In this document: positions 8,585 through 16,683 of the stretch, one piece after another
How the letters are laid out: every line of letters begins with the position of its first letter
Numbering within the stretch: the stretch's first letter is position 1
Assembly (NCBI GenBank): GCA_030054095.1
Contig: JASGCO010000004.1
Coordinates: forward strand, 1 to 64,000
DNA from: Sediminibacterium sp.
Lineage (GTDB): Bacteria; Bacteroidota; Bacteroidia; B-17B0; Aurantibacillaceae
DNA length: 64,000 nt
Direction of reading: 5' to 3'
Position numbers and translations under genes: made by a program
Notes under the pieces: model-generated
Databases searched by the model: none
What the model saw: the letters and a program-made list of their open reading frames with translations, nothing else
What the model was told of the DNA's origin: nothing

Positions 8585-10173
8585 GGTCTTACGTTATAAT
8601 TCACATCTACAATTATTTTCATACTTAAACGATATGTTTCCAGAAGTTTGATATCTGGTGGATTAGGGGGCATCACCAGGCGGGCCACTATTTTAATTTT
8701 CCGGGTCTTTTTTAAATTTCCGATGCGGTTAAATTCGACAGGAATACTTAATTCGCTACCGGTAGATGCCACTACCGTATTTTGTGCATTAACAATTCCG
8801 GGGGCAATAGTATTATTAGCTGCCGTAAACACAGAATCTATAGTAGTATTAAGACTATCCAGCATATAAGCCTGAAGCCTGGCAGAGAAAGGGAAGCCAT
8901 TAACTGTTTTAATAATAAAACGGCCATGGTTAATATTATTGATTTGTTTAACCTGACTCAGGTTTACTGTTGAAAGAGCCGTTAAATCGAAATGATCCGC
9001 GTTAAATACCATTGGAATATCAATGTTGGCATCAATGCGTATGGCGGAATTGAGGTAGGCAAAATCATTAAACCCACTGGTATTTCCTAGTGGATTTACA
9101 TCTATTGACCCGGAATATTTAAGGTAATCGGGTAATAGTTCCAGGCACTGTTTAACATTACTATTGGTATTATTTAATATTATTTGCTTTATACTGGGTG
9201 AATACGGACTGTACCATAAGCCGGTTTTGTTAGCCCGGTTTATATTAATGTTACTTAATCCCTGCGCATTTAAGGGCAATTGCGTATTCTGAACTTTATT
9301 AACAGATACAATATTTCCCAAACCGGCCGATAATTCGCAGCCAAAATCATTGATTACCTTAAACTCAACCGTAGCCGAATTCAACTTAAAATTAGACGCT
9401 GTAAAATTTTTGGCAATATCGAGTTTAGCGCTATCTGGCTTAAGTGTAATGGTCTGTTTACCGAAATATCCCTCCACATACTGCGGAATAAGGTCTTTGT
9501 ATGAAATTTTAAGTGTTACTCCCTGTCCGGTTTGTATAGTTGCCGTTTGCGCGCCAGGACTTACCTTAACTGAATAATTCTGGCTCAGGGTATTAATTTG
9601 CCCTCCGTTTCCGGTCATATTCAGTTGATACCCCCCCAAATCGTAATAGCGTACCCGTCCTGTTGTATCATACCCGGCAAGGGTTTCGTTTACCTCCAGC
9701 ATAACACCGTTTTTAGTTATTCCGGGAAAAGAATATTTAAAATCAATTGGTTGCGAGTAACTGTTCTTAAATTCCACCTTCAACTGTCCTTTGTCCATAC
9801 TAACATATCGTAAGCCAATGCCATTAGGAAAATTAAAGGTTAAGGGTTGCTGAACTCCCGAAGCCAAAATTTGTCCCGGCCCTATCGAAACCGGAAATAG
9901 TGTCCATGTATAGCCACTCGTTATAATGGTATCAGGAATCGCGATGAGGGTATCCAGCTTCAACGATGCAATGTTGCGATTGATGTTCAGATGCAACAAA
10001 CCAGTATTATCAGAATTAAACAAGTTATCCTCCAGAAAATTGCCCATATTAAGATCAGCGTTGATAATCGGAGCAATCACATCCACATCCCAACTTGTTT
10101 CAGTCTTTTTACGACAGGAACCAAATAAAAGACCCAGGGCGCCAAGCCATAAAAAAAGAGACAAATACCGCAT
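8581..10173 (-). CDS. Large lipoprotein of unknown function, first gene of envelope operon
   Basis: 530 residues from the ATG at 10173. I prefer this start to the one 14 codons upstream because it begins a canonical lipoprotein signal with lipobox LFGSC (Cys about 20). The preferred start also leaves a TATATTTG promoter element just upstream. The mature protein is beta-rich with many Asn/Ile/Leu alternations, as in surface lipoproteins that form stacked beta-sandwich domains. I recognise no family. It heads the four-gene operon with the DUF5723 barrel, a T9SS cargo and the PorE-like protein, so an outer-membrane-associated role is a reasonable inference. Confidence 0.75.
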   Translation of the reverse strand: MRYLSLFLWLGALGLLFGSCRKKTETSWDVDVIAPIINADLNMGNFLEDNLFNSDNTGLLHLNINRNIASLKLDTLIAIPDTIITSGYTWTLFPVSIGPGQILASGVQQPLTFNFPNGIGLRYVSMDKGQLKVEFKNSYSQPIDFKYSFPGITKNGVMLEVNETLAGYDTTGRVRYYDLGGYQLNMTGNGGQINTLSQNYSVKVSPGAQTATIQTGQGVTLKISYKDLIPQYVEGYFGKQTITLKPDSAKLDIAKNFTASNFKLNSATVEFKVINDFGCELSAGLGNIVSVNKVQNTQLPLNAQGLSNININRANKTGLWYSPYSPSIKQIILNNTNSNVKQCLELLPDYLKYSGSIDVNPLGNTSGFNDFAYLNSAIRIDANIDIPMVFNADHFDLTALSTVNLSQVKQINNINHGRFIIKTVNGFPFSARLQAYMLDSLNTTIDSVFTAANNTIAPGIVNAQNTVVASTGSELSIPVEFNRIGNLKKTRKIKIVARLVMPPNPPDIKLLETYRLSMKIIVDVNYNVRP

Positions 10174-10178
10174 ATTTA

Positions 10179-10186
10179 CAAATATA
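10179..10186 (-). promoter_or_regulatory. -7 promoter element (TATATTTG) of envelope operon
   Basis: Matches the Bacteroidota TAnnTTTG element and ends only 5 bases before the ATG at 10173. The predicted transcription start therefore falls at or next to the start codon. No clear -33 TTG is visible. Confidence 0.5.
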
Positions 10187-10383
10187 ATTCTTTCTGCCGT
10201 TCTGTAAAAACCCATTGTACTTTAATTTAAAATTTGCCGAAACTGTAATATTTGTCCATTTATTAAAAACGATACAAACACCAAGAATCATTAGTAGGAC
10301 TCCCTAAATCTAAAATAGCTGCAAATAATTCGATTTTTAACGCAGTTGTACTGTATTTCAGCAACTTTACTCAATTATTTGCG

Positions 10384-10391
10384 TACATTTG
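10384..10391 (+). promoter_or_regulatory. -7 promoter element (TACATTTG)
   Basis: A perfect TAnnTTTG match 10 bases before the ATG at 10402. It drives the membrane-protein gene and implies a 5' leader of only a few bases. Confidence 0.5.
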
Positions 10392-10401
10392 ACGTATTAA
10401 A

Positions 10402-10827
10402 ATGAAGTTTAATCTGCGTTTTTTTATTTCCTGGATTCTATCTGCGGTTGCCATGTTCAGTTTGTTTTACATTTGGCATGGTTATTTTCTTAATGATTTT
10501 AAACGGATAGAGTTCCCTTACACCTGGTTTGTCAGTTTTGCTGCATTTACCTACCTCATTATTGCATTTGGCCTGTTATTTATTTTTGAATCCTCATTAC
10601 TCCGCAAAGTTGATAACATTTTCATGCGCGGTATTGCTACCGGCGCCTCTGTTGGGTTTATTCTGTTTATGATAGTAACCGTTATTCATATTTCTTTTAC
10701 GCGACAACTAACCGCCTCTTACCTTATGATAGACTGTTTATGGCAGGTAGCAGAGCAAACAATCGGAGGACTCATTATTGCTACTTGTTATATTTTCATT
10801 ATTTCGCACGACCACGAAATAGCGTAA
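10402..10827 (+). CDS. Four-helix integral membrane protein, unknown function
   Basis: 141 residues with four hydrophobic segments at about 8-28, 45-65, 77-97 and 112-134, so it is a compact inner-membrane protein with short loops. There is a His/Asp-rich C-terminal end (SHDHEIA). No known transporter or enzyme signature is evident. It is transcribed alone, diverging from the lipoprotein operon across a 228-base region that contains a promoter element for each direction. Confidence 0.7.
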   Translation: MKFNLRFFISWILSAVAMFSLFYIWHGYFLNDFKRIEFPYTWFVSFAAFTYLIIAFGLLFIFESSLLRKVDNIFMRGIATGASVGFILFMIVTVIHISFTRQLTASYLMIDCLWQVAEQTIGGLIIATCYIFIISHDHEIA

Positions 10828-11049
10828 AAATAACTCTATACGCCTTCCCTGTTCCTTTACTTTTGCTGTATTTACAACACCAGACGATAGTATGAAGAAA
10901 AATATACGGTACATGATACGGCATTTGTCGATTTCTATCCAAAATTCATCCAAAAAAAACAGTTTTTAAGAAACGTTTATTGGTTTATTACGTTAAACAG
11001 ATATAACATACTTGAATATTAACCAAAATCATTGATTTAATTGAATAAA

Positions 11050-11343
11050 ATGATAACATATATGGAAAATTACGAATTGGTCGAGAAAGAGAAAATAGAA
11101 ATGATGCGTTTTCCTTCAATTGAAGTTTTAGAAAGTACAGATCTTAAACAGGAACGACTTTCAAACCTTAACAGAGCGCTTACACTTGGAAATCTGGAAC
11201 ACAATAAAATAAAAATTCTTTTTGAAGATGAAATCGGGAAAAAGATAGTGGAAACAACTGTTTGGGGAGTAACCGACAAACGTATAATCCTTAAACAAGG
11301 CGTAGTAATACCTATTCATAGGGTACACGCCGTTAAGATATAA
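11050..11343 (+). CDS. Small conserved-type cytosolic protein, unknown function
   Basis: About 97 residues from ATG 11050, or 93 from the in-frame ATG at 11062; an upstream TTG at 11041 is also open. The protein is charged and soluble: a helical N-terminal half with many Glu/Lys, followed by a short beta-rich C-terminus, KKIVETTVWGVTDKRIILKQG and IPIHRVHAVKI. The VTDKRIILK segment resembles the strand-turn found in small PH-like or YokE-like folds, but that is only a resemblance. From memory, similar short proteins are widespread and unassigned in Bacteroidota. It is probably monocistronic. Confidence 0.65.
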   Translation: MITYMENYELVEKEKIEMMRFPSIEVLESTDLKQERLSNLNRALTLGNLEHNKIKILFEDEIGKKIVETTVWGVTDKRIILKQGVVIPIHRVHAVKI

Positions 11344-11418
11344 CCCACTTTATCAGATATTCGGGTTTCTTTTGCAACCTAAACGCCCCAACACTTTGCC
11401 TTTTGTTGTCCTATGCAA

Positions 11419-11435
11419 CAAAATACCGTATTTTG
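11419..11435. promoter_or_regulatory. 17-bp palindrome upstream of NtrC-type regulator
   Basis: CAAAATAC-C-GTATTTTG is a perfect 8-bp inverted repeat around one central base, about 75 bases before the -7 element of the response-regulator gene. It is a candidate operator. Confidence 0.4.
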
Positions 11436-11509
11436 CCAATACAGGCATTTTGTTAAGATTATCGCAAGGATATATTATCAACTCCGGTAAAATAATCCAT
11501 ACATTTTTT

Positions 11510-11517
11510 TAGCTTTG
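11510..11517 (+). promoter_or_regulatory. -7 promoter element (TAGCTTTG)
   Basis: TAnnTTTG match 15 bases before the ATG at 11533; the likely promoter of the sigma-54-type response regulator. Confidence 0.5.
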
Positions 11518-11532
11518 GGGTGGATTGGTTTT

Positions 11533-12918
11533 ATGGCAAAACAGGCAGCAACTCTTTTAATAATTGACGATGATGATGACATTCTGATTTCGGCAAAACT
11601 ATTTTTAAAGCAACACTTTACATCTGTAATAACGTGTAATTCCCCAAAGGAAATAAACAATTTGTTAAGTGAACATAAGCCTGATCTCGTTCTTCTGGAC
11701 ATGAATTACCGCAAGGGTATTAATGATGGAAAAGAAGGTCTGTACTGGCTACGTCATATCCTCGAAATTGACCCGGGATACCAGATAGTTTTAATGACAG
11801 CTTTCGGAGACGTTGAACTGGCTGTAAACGCATTAAAGACAGGCGCGAGGGATTTTATACTCAAACCCTGGAACAATGAAAAATTACTGGCGGCACTCCA
11901 GGTAACACTCGATAACGGGAATAACAAAACATCGCCGGTTAGTCCAGTTAAAAATAACGCTCCTGATGGAACAAAATCACGATCCGCCAAATTTGATGAG
12001 CTGGTTGGCGAATCGGACTCCCTTAAAGATGTGTTTAAGATTATTGAGAAAGCATCGCCCACTGAAGCCAATATCCTTATTTTGGGCGAAAACGGAACAG
12101 GCAAGCAGGTTGTAGCAAAACAAATTCACAAATTATCTGACCGTTCAGATAAAGTGTTTCTGCATGTAGATCTGGGATCTCTCAGCGAAAATCTTTTTGA
12201 AAGTGAATTGTTCGGCTATGTACGTGGTGCTTTTACAGATGCTAAAGAAGACAAAGCCGGACGTTTTGAGGAAGCTAACGGCGGCACCATTTTTCTGGAT
12301 GAGATTGGGAATCTGTCTTTACCACTTCAGGCTAAACTTTTAACCGTACTTCAAAACCGTTCGGTAACCCGTTTAGGAGAGAATAAACCCAGACAGATTG
12401 ATGTACGTTTAATTACCGCCACTAACGCAAATATCAACGAACTGATAAGTCGTAATGAATTCCGTCAGGATTTGTATTTCCGTATCAATACTATGGAAAT
12501 TAATTTACCTCCTTTAAGAGCGCGTAAAGGAGATGTTCCGCTTCTTGCCAATTATTACCTAGACACCTACAAACATAAATACAAAAAACCGTTAACTGTT
12601 TTTTCCAAATCTGTTTTACAAACATTTGAAGAGTACAGTTGGCCCGGAAATATCCGCGAATTGCAACATGTTGTGGAACGGGCGGTTATTATGTGCGATG
12701 GAACCGAAATCGGATCTGCCGACATTCAGTTGAGTAACGCGCGTTCACACTCACAACAACTGGCGGAAGTGCCTGAAAATGTTGATTTGGAAACAATGGA
12801 AAGAAACCTTGTAAAACGTGCTCTGGATAAACATCAGGGAAACATTTCCAAAGCCGCCGCGGAACTTGGACTCACCAGAGCCGCCCTTTACAGACGCATG
12901 GAGAAATTCGGCCTCTGA
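11533..12918 (+). CDS. NtrC-family sigma-54-dependent response regulator
   Basis: 461 residues in three domains. A receiver domain spans about 7-125, with acidic pocket DDDDD at 12-16, phosphoacceptor Asp about 56 in LLDM, and Lys in FILKPW. An AAA+ sigma-54 activator domain spans about 155-395: Walker A GENGTGKQ at 185-192, the sigma-54-contact loop GAFTDA at 232-237 (a variant of GAFTGA) and Walker B FLDEIG at 254-259. A Fis-type helix-turn-helix covers about 425-461 (GNISKAAAELGLTRAALYRRM). I start at ATG 11533 because the in-frame TTG further up adds only a few residues before the receiver fold. No sensor kinase gene is adjacent, so its partner must be elsewhere. Confidence 0.93.
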   Translation: MAKQAATLLIIDDDDDILISAKLFLKQHFTSVITCNSPKEINNLLSEHKPDLVLLDMNYRKGINDGKEGLYWLRHILEIDPGYQIVLMTAFGDVELAVNALKTGARDFILKPWNNEKLLAALQVTLDNGNNKTSPVSPVKNNAPDGTKSRSAKFDELVGESDSLKDVFKIIEKASPTEANILILGENGTGKQVVAKQIHKLSDRSDKVFLHVDLGSLSENLFESELFGYVRGAFTDAKEDKAGRFEEANGGTIFLDEIGNLSLPLQAKLLTVLQNRSVTRLGENKPRQIDVRLITATNANINELISRNEFRQDLYFRINTMEINLPPLRARKGDVPLLANYYLDTYKHKYKKPLTVFSKSVLQTFEEYSWPGNIRELQHVVERAVIMCDGTEIGSADIQLSNARSHSQQLAEVPENVDLETMERNLVKRALDKHQGNISKAAAELGLTRAALYRRMEKFGL

Positions 12919-12935
12919 ACCACTATAATCATTGC

Positions 12936-13304
12936 CTACCCTTTTAGTTCCCGGTTGAGTTGCTGTTCCAGCATCCTGATACGTTCATCCTTCTCCTTTA
13001 GCAGTAATTCGTAAAGTGCCCTTTCCTTTTCAGAAGAACCGTGATGTGTTATGTGATTGGCAAAGGTTTCCACATGACTCCCGTTATTATTAAGAATAAC
13101 ATTATCGTCAAAATTAAATAAGCGGAAAAGGCTTACCTGCATAGACTCTGCTATACGTTCCAGCGTCCGGATATCGGGGCTCGACACATCGTTTTCGATA
13201 TTACTATACGTCTTTAATGAAACACCAATATTATCCGCTATAAATGAACGACTTAGATTCTTAAACTCACGAATACGCTTAATATTTGACCCAATATTTA
13301 CCAT
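12936..13304 (-). CDS. XRE-family helix-turn-helix regulator
   Basis: 122 residues. An HTH_3 domain covers about 5-65: IKRIREFKNLSR, IADNIGVSLKTYSNIEND, ERIAESMQV. The C-terminal third (about 88-122) is rich in Glu, Leu and Arg and likely forms a coiled coil for dimerisation. The gene diverges from the duplicated secreted protein gene at 13413. The 108-base gap holds mirror-image -7 elements for the two genes, so the regulator may control both, but no target is proven. It converges with the NtrC-type gene, 17 bases away. Confidence 0.85.
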   Translation of the reverse strand: MVNIGSNIKRIREFKNLSRSFIADNIGVSLKTYSNIENDVSSPDIRTLERIAESMQVSLFRLFNFDDNVILNNNGSHVETFANHITHHGSSEKERALYELLLKEKDERIRMLEQQLNRELKG

Positions 13305-13323
13305 ATATGTAACTTTTTACTCA

Positions 13324-13332
13324 ACAAATGTA
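13324..13332 (-). promoter_or_regulatory. -7 promoter element of XRE gene
   Basis: On the minus strand this reads TACATTTGT, a perfect -7 element, 19 bases before the start codon at 13304. It is the exact inverted copy of the element at 13387-13395. Confidence 0.5.
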
Positions 13333-13386
13333 AATTTTATACACTAAAATACCAATATTTACAACACACAAACAAAACACATACAA

Positions 13387-13395
13387 TACATTTGT
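13387..13395 (+). promoter_or_regulatory. -7 promoter element of duplicated secreted protein gene
   Basis: TACATTTGT, 17 bases before ATG 13413. With 13324-13332 it forms a perfect 9-bp inverted repeat separated by 54 bases. Confidence 0.5.
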
Positions 13396-13412
13396 AAAAT
13401 AAAAATAATAAC

Positions 13413-14378
13413 ATGAAACTACTTAAAGTGCTTCTTTTGTTTCTGGTACTGATAGGTGCCGGATACGCGCAAAACGGAACTCCCGCTTCCGCTTTTTATG
13501 AATTAACACCTCAGTCTGCTCCTGCTGAACCATCTAATTACTGGGTCTGCCACTCAAATGGGAATTATCAGACATCTTACTGCACCTATTACAATTTTGT
13601 TTGTGTAAATGGGAATGTGTCCATTTCCGTTAGTGTGAGTATGTGCAACTTTCAGCAATACATTGTACAAAATCTGAACAACGAACCAACTCCCATCGCT
13701 TTCGACATGACCTATAACGTGATTGACCGGAATGGTATCAGCGACGCACAACTGGAACAGGTTCTGCAATCGCTCAGAAACGGGTATATTGATTACCCGG
13801 ATGATGTTTTAATCGAAGAGTCCAACTATACTATCCGGTTAAAAAAAGGGCGTTACTACCTGAAAGAAGGTAAATTACTATGCATAGGTCAAAAACTGAG
13901 TCCTGTTGATCCTGTCAGCCTGTTTCATGCCGAACCTTCTCCTGTTCTCCCGCCTATTTTAAGTTACGTTCACTGCTCAAATAGTTTTAGCGGCTGGATG
14001 GATGATTGTTACGTTATTATCGGAGGCTGTACATGGATTAATTATCAGGGACAGAGTGTGCAGGTTTCCTTCTCCACCAGGGTTTGCAGGGAAGACATTG
14101 CTACCACACGGTTAGCCAACATAAGCAATACACCAAAGGAGGTTTCATTTGATATAACCAGTGGCATATCTGATATCAGCAATGCAGCTACCCAACAAGA
14201 ATTAGCTATACTAAACAATCGTATCAAAAACGGTTACCTTATCATTACGGAAGAACTTAGTTTTTCTCCGGGCACCGGTAAGAAAATCATTTTAAAACCC
14301 GGTAATTATCCGGTTATTGATGGTAAACTCTACACATCCACAAAATTGGTCTCAGGCCCCGTCATTTTTGGTCAATAA
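13413..14378 (+). CDS. Secreted protein with two tandem Cys-containing repeats
   Basis: 321 residues with a signal peptide ending near GYAQ. The mature protein is an internal duplication. Copy 1 (about 43-160) runs from WVCHSNGNYQ through CTYYNFVCVNG, VSMCNFQQ, PIAFDMTYNV, LRNGYIDYPDDVLIEE and KKGRYYLKEGKL. Copy 2 (about 187-310) runs from YVHCSNSFSGW through CYVIIGGCTW, TRVCREDIA, EVSFDITSGI, IKNGYLIITEEL and KPGNYPVIDGKL. Each copy has four similarly spaced Cys, so paired disulfides are likely. I know no family with this pattern. It diverges from the XRE regulator and precedes a membrane thioredoxin-fold protein, which could service its disulfides; that link is inference. Confidence 0.8.
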   Translation: MKLLKVLLLFLVLIGAGYAQNGTPASAFYELTPQSAPAEPSNYWVCHSNGNYQTSYCTYYNFVCVNGNVSISVSVSMCNFQQYIVQNLNNEPTPIAFDMTYNVIDRNGISDAQLEQVLQSLRNGYIDYPDDVLIEESNYTIRLKKGRYYLKEGKLLCIGQKLSPVDPVSLFHAEPSPVLPPILSYVHCSNSFSGWMDDCYVIIGGCTWINYQGQSVQVSFSTRVCREDIATTRLANISNTPKEVSFDITSGISDISNAATQQELAILNNRIKNGYLIITEELSFSPGTGKKIILKPGNYPVIDGKLYTSTKLVSGPVIFGQ

Positions 14379-14394
14379 AACGATACATTAACAA

Positions 14395-14419
14395 AGCGGC
14401 TATCTCAAGGATAGCCGCT
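14395..14419 (+). terminator. Hairpin between secreted repeat gene and thioredoxin gene
   Basis: Perfect 10-bp stem AGCGGCTATC/GATAGCCGCT with loop TCAAG. It begins 17 bases after the stop codon but lacks a T-run and ends 17 bases before the next ATG. It may be a weak terminator or an mRNA-processing or stability element. Confidence 0.45.
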
Positions 14420-14436
14420 ATTAAAACATAAACTAA

Positions 14437-14985
14437 ATGAAAAAAACACTTATTCTGTCCATTCTTTTAAACTTTGCTCTTTTTATTGCATTTGGCATCT
14501 GGTGGTGGCAAAAAAACAAAACCCAATATACGCCCATTGATCCCAAAACGCTAAATTATGATACGGAAATACATAAAGCCATCCAATACCTGAACAGTAA
14601 AGGAAAGCGAACTCGTTATTACTATTTTAACCTGTGGGCTGTTTTTTGCAAACCCTGTATAGCTGAAATGCCCCGGCTCGATTCACTTGCCGCTAACGCT
14701 TCACCTGACATCACCTGGACATACGTTACACATAATTCAAATCAGATGATCAGTGAGTTCTTTGGTAAAAGCGGGCGGTACAAACCCCAAAAATTTGAAT
14801 TGATGAATGAACAGGAGGTACTGATGCAGGCAATTTTCAAAGAACTACATATTACCGGCGGCTCTTACCCAACGCATTTAATTGTTGACAGTACTGGTAA
14901 AATACTGCACTCGCATTCAGGATATATTGAAACTCCGGTTGGTGATATTCTTCTGAATCAGGCTATTGCCCGGCTGAAGCCTTAA
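14437..14985 (+). CDS. Membrane-anchored thioredoxin-fold protein (TlpA/ResA-like)
   Basis: 182 residues. One N-terminal membrane segment (about 5-22) is followed by a periplasmic thioredoxin-like domain with FNLWAVFCKPCIAEMP, so the CXXC is CKPC at about residues 72-75. A cis-Pro region is seen in GGSYPTHLIVD. This is the active-site arrangement of TlpA/ResA-type thiol-disulfide oxidoreductases that reduce or isomerise periplasmic disulfides. It follows the Cys-repeat secreted protein by 58 bases, probably on the same transcript with a hairpin between. Confidence 0.85.
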   Translation: MKKTLILSILLNFALFIAFGIWWWQKNKTQYTPIDPKTLNYDTEIHKAIQYLNSKGKRTRYYYFNLWAVFCKPCIAEMPRLDSLAANASPDITWTYVTHNSNQMISEFFGKSGRYKPQKFELMNEQEVLMQAIFKELHITGGSYPTHLIVDSTGKILHSHSGYIETPVGDILLNQAIARLKP

Positions 14986-15430
14986 ACTCAGCAATACATT
15001 AATTACTCATTGTGTATCGCTCTGATTTTTACTAAAATCAGACACCTCCTACTGTTGCTAATACAGTAGTTTTGGCATTTATATCCGACTGACTTCAAGT
15101 TATTCCGTTTATCCCATTTCCATTACCTTCAACTTTACAACGCCAGTTCTTTTCCAGCACATCATCGTATCATCTAACTTTTGTTTACCACAGTTTTTGT
15201 GTGAAATGCACTAGGATGTAATTTTTATCAGGGCGGGAATAACCCTAAGTAAAAATCCTGTCAATAAAAAAACTAATTCAAAACAGCAAAATCACGAATT
15301 TAATGCGTAAATTATGACATAATATTAACATTTATGCGTTATGAATACAGAAATACAAACTGCAACCTGTAATGAAATGTTGTTTTTTAGGCGCAGGATC
15401 GTTGTGCGAGTAGATTTAATCCCATCTTCT
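14986..15430. other. 445-base non-coding stretch
   Basis: I see no gene here. It contains a 9-bp hairpin (TCTGATTTT/AAAATCAGA at 15021-15042), a terminator-like hairpin at 15049-15073, and a three-part imperfect stem at 15213-15259 (see findings). The final 90 bases could be read as an N-terminal extension of the next gene from ATG 15341, but the signal peptide only begins at 15431. Confidence 0.6.
15049..15073 (+). terminator. Terminator-like hairpin after thioredoxin gene
   Basis: CTACTGT/ACAGTAG 7-bp stem with a 7-base loop followed by TTTT, about 60 bases beyond the stop at 14985. Confidence 0.45.
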
Positions 15431-16540
15431 ATGAATAGAAATTATCTACTTTTCTTTTTACTTTTTTCCTTGGTTATTTGTGACTGCTACAGAGCACAGA
15501 ACGTTGGCATCAATGCCACAGGTACCGCACCGAACAATAGCGCCATGCTGGATGTATCTTCAACAACAAAAGGCTTCCTGCTACCAAGAATGACAACCGC
15601 TCAAATGGTTTCTATCCCTTCTCCAGCAATAGGATTAATGGTGTATAATCTCGACTGTAATCTTCTTCAATACTGGAATGGAACTGTATGGGTAAAAGTT
15701 TCTACTTCTACCTATAATGCTTTTGTTACGAACTCTATAACATTTAATTATACTGGCGGCATTCAAACATTTACCGTTCCACAATGCGCCTCTACCTGCA
15801 CCATTAAAGTGTGGGGTGGTGCCGGTGGTGGTGGCGGTGCCGATGCAGCTGCAAATGGAGGAAGAGGCGGTGGCGGCGCCTATTCCACTGTTACAGTGTC
15901 CGTTGTTCCGGGAAACGTTCTTCAGGTATGGGTTGGCCAAGGGGGTGGTTTCGGCTCCAGTAATGTTACCAATGGTGCTGGCGGAGCTGGTGGTTGGGGA
16001 TATTGCAATGGTGGCCCCGGTGGAAATTCAGGTAGCCTTGGTGCTTCGGGATGTGGAGCCGGTGGCGGTGGCTCATCAGCTGTAAGAAACAGTAGTTCTG
16101 CCGTTTTACTGGCTGTTGCGAGCGGCGGCGGTGGCGGCGGTGGCGCAGGAAATGCTGCCGGAAACAGCAATGGTGGTGCCGGCGGTGGCGGTGGTCAAAA
16201 TGGTTTTGTAGGGGGTGCTGGTGCCAATGGTGGTACAACAGGTGCAAATGGAACCTGTGTTGGTCAAAACGGATTAGCCAGAGGTGCCGCAGATGGTGGT
16301 GGAAGTGGCGGCGGTGGCGGCGGAAATACAAATGGCGGAACGGCCGGAGGGGTTAATACAAGCGTTTCCGATTATGGCGCAGGCGGTGGTGCCGGTGGAA
16401 ATAGCCTTGGCAATGTGACCAATGGCGCCGGGTTTACACCAGGAAATTCTGCTGACCCTGATTTATGTGCCGGTTGCGCGGTTGGAGGCGCTGTATCTGC
16501 AAACGGAACCAACGGATTTGTAAAAATATACTGGGACTAA
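15431..16540 (+). CDS. Exported glycine-rich surface protein
   Basis: 369 residues from ATG 15431, chosen because it opens the signal peptide (NRNYLLFFLLFSLV, cleavage near YRAQ). Residues about 25-90 carry the Bacteroidota surface-protein module NVGINATGT, LDVSSTTKGFLLPRM, PAIGLMVYN and YWNGTVWV. From about 120 to the end the protein is extremely Gly-rich, with GGGG blocks separated by Ala, Asn and Ser, and ends in ANGTNGFVKIYWD. This resembles the glycine-rich domains of fibre-like or adhesive proteins. No T9SS sorting domain or enzyme motif is visible. The GC content rises sharply here because of the Gly codons, which explains long spurious antisense frames. Confidence 0.8.
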   Translation: MNRNYLLFFLLFSLVICDCYRAQNVGINATGTAPNNSAMLDVSSTTKGFLLPRMTTAQMVSIPSPAIGLMVYNLDCNLLQYWNGTVWVKVSTSTYNAFVTNSITFNYTGGIQTFTVPQCASTCTIKVWGGAGGGGGADAAANGGRGGGGAYSTVTVSVVPGNVLQVWVGQGGGFGSSNVTNGAGGAGGWGYCNGGPGGNSGSLGASGCGAGGGGSSAVRNSSSAVLLAVASGGGGGGGAGNAAGNSNGGAGGGGGQNGFVGGAGANGGTTGANGTCVGQNGLARGAADGGGSGGGGGGNTNGGTAGGVNTSVSDYGAGGGAGGNSLGNVTNGAGFTPGNSADPDLCAGCAVGGAVSANGTNGFVKIYWD

Positions 16541-16648
16541 TAAGGTGTCATCTCAAGAACAGGTATCCGCAACTTTTGAAAGAGTTTTCTGAGAAGGTAT
16601 TCATTTAAAATTCATTAAAGATAGGTGTTGTTTTTAATCAGGAAGAAC

Positions 16649-16683
16649 ACGGGTAAATACAAAATTCTTACCCGTTCTTTTTG
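16649..16683 (+). terminator. Terminator of glycine-rich gene
   Basis: 8-bp stem ACGGGTAA/TTACCCGT with an 11-base loop followed by TCTTTTTG on the plus strand. The right arm contains the stop codon of convergent uvrB. Confidence 0.65.

Noticed and set aside
14986-15430. tRNA or other known structured RNA gene in the 445-base gap
   Set aside because: No cloverleaf, T-loop or CCA-type end was seen; only simple hairpins.
15922-16331. Long minus-strand frames rich in Pro or His opposite the glycine-rich gene
   Set aside because: They are the antisense image of GGN Gly codons, have no signal peptide or domain, and the plus-strand gene is well supported.
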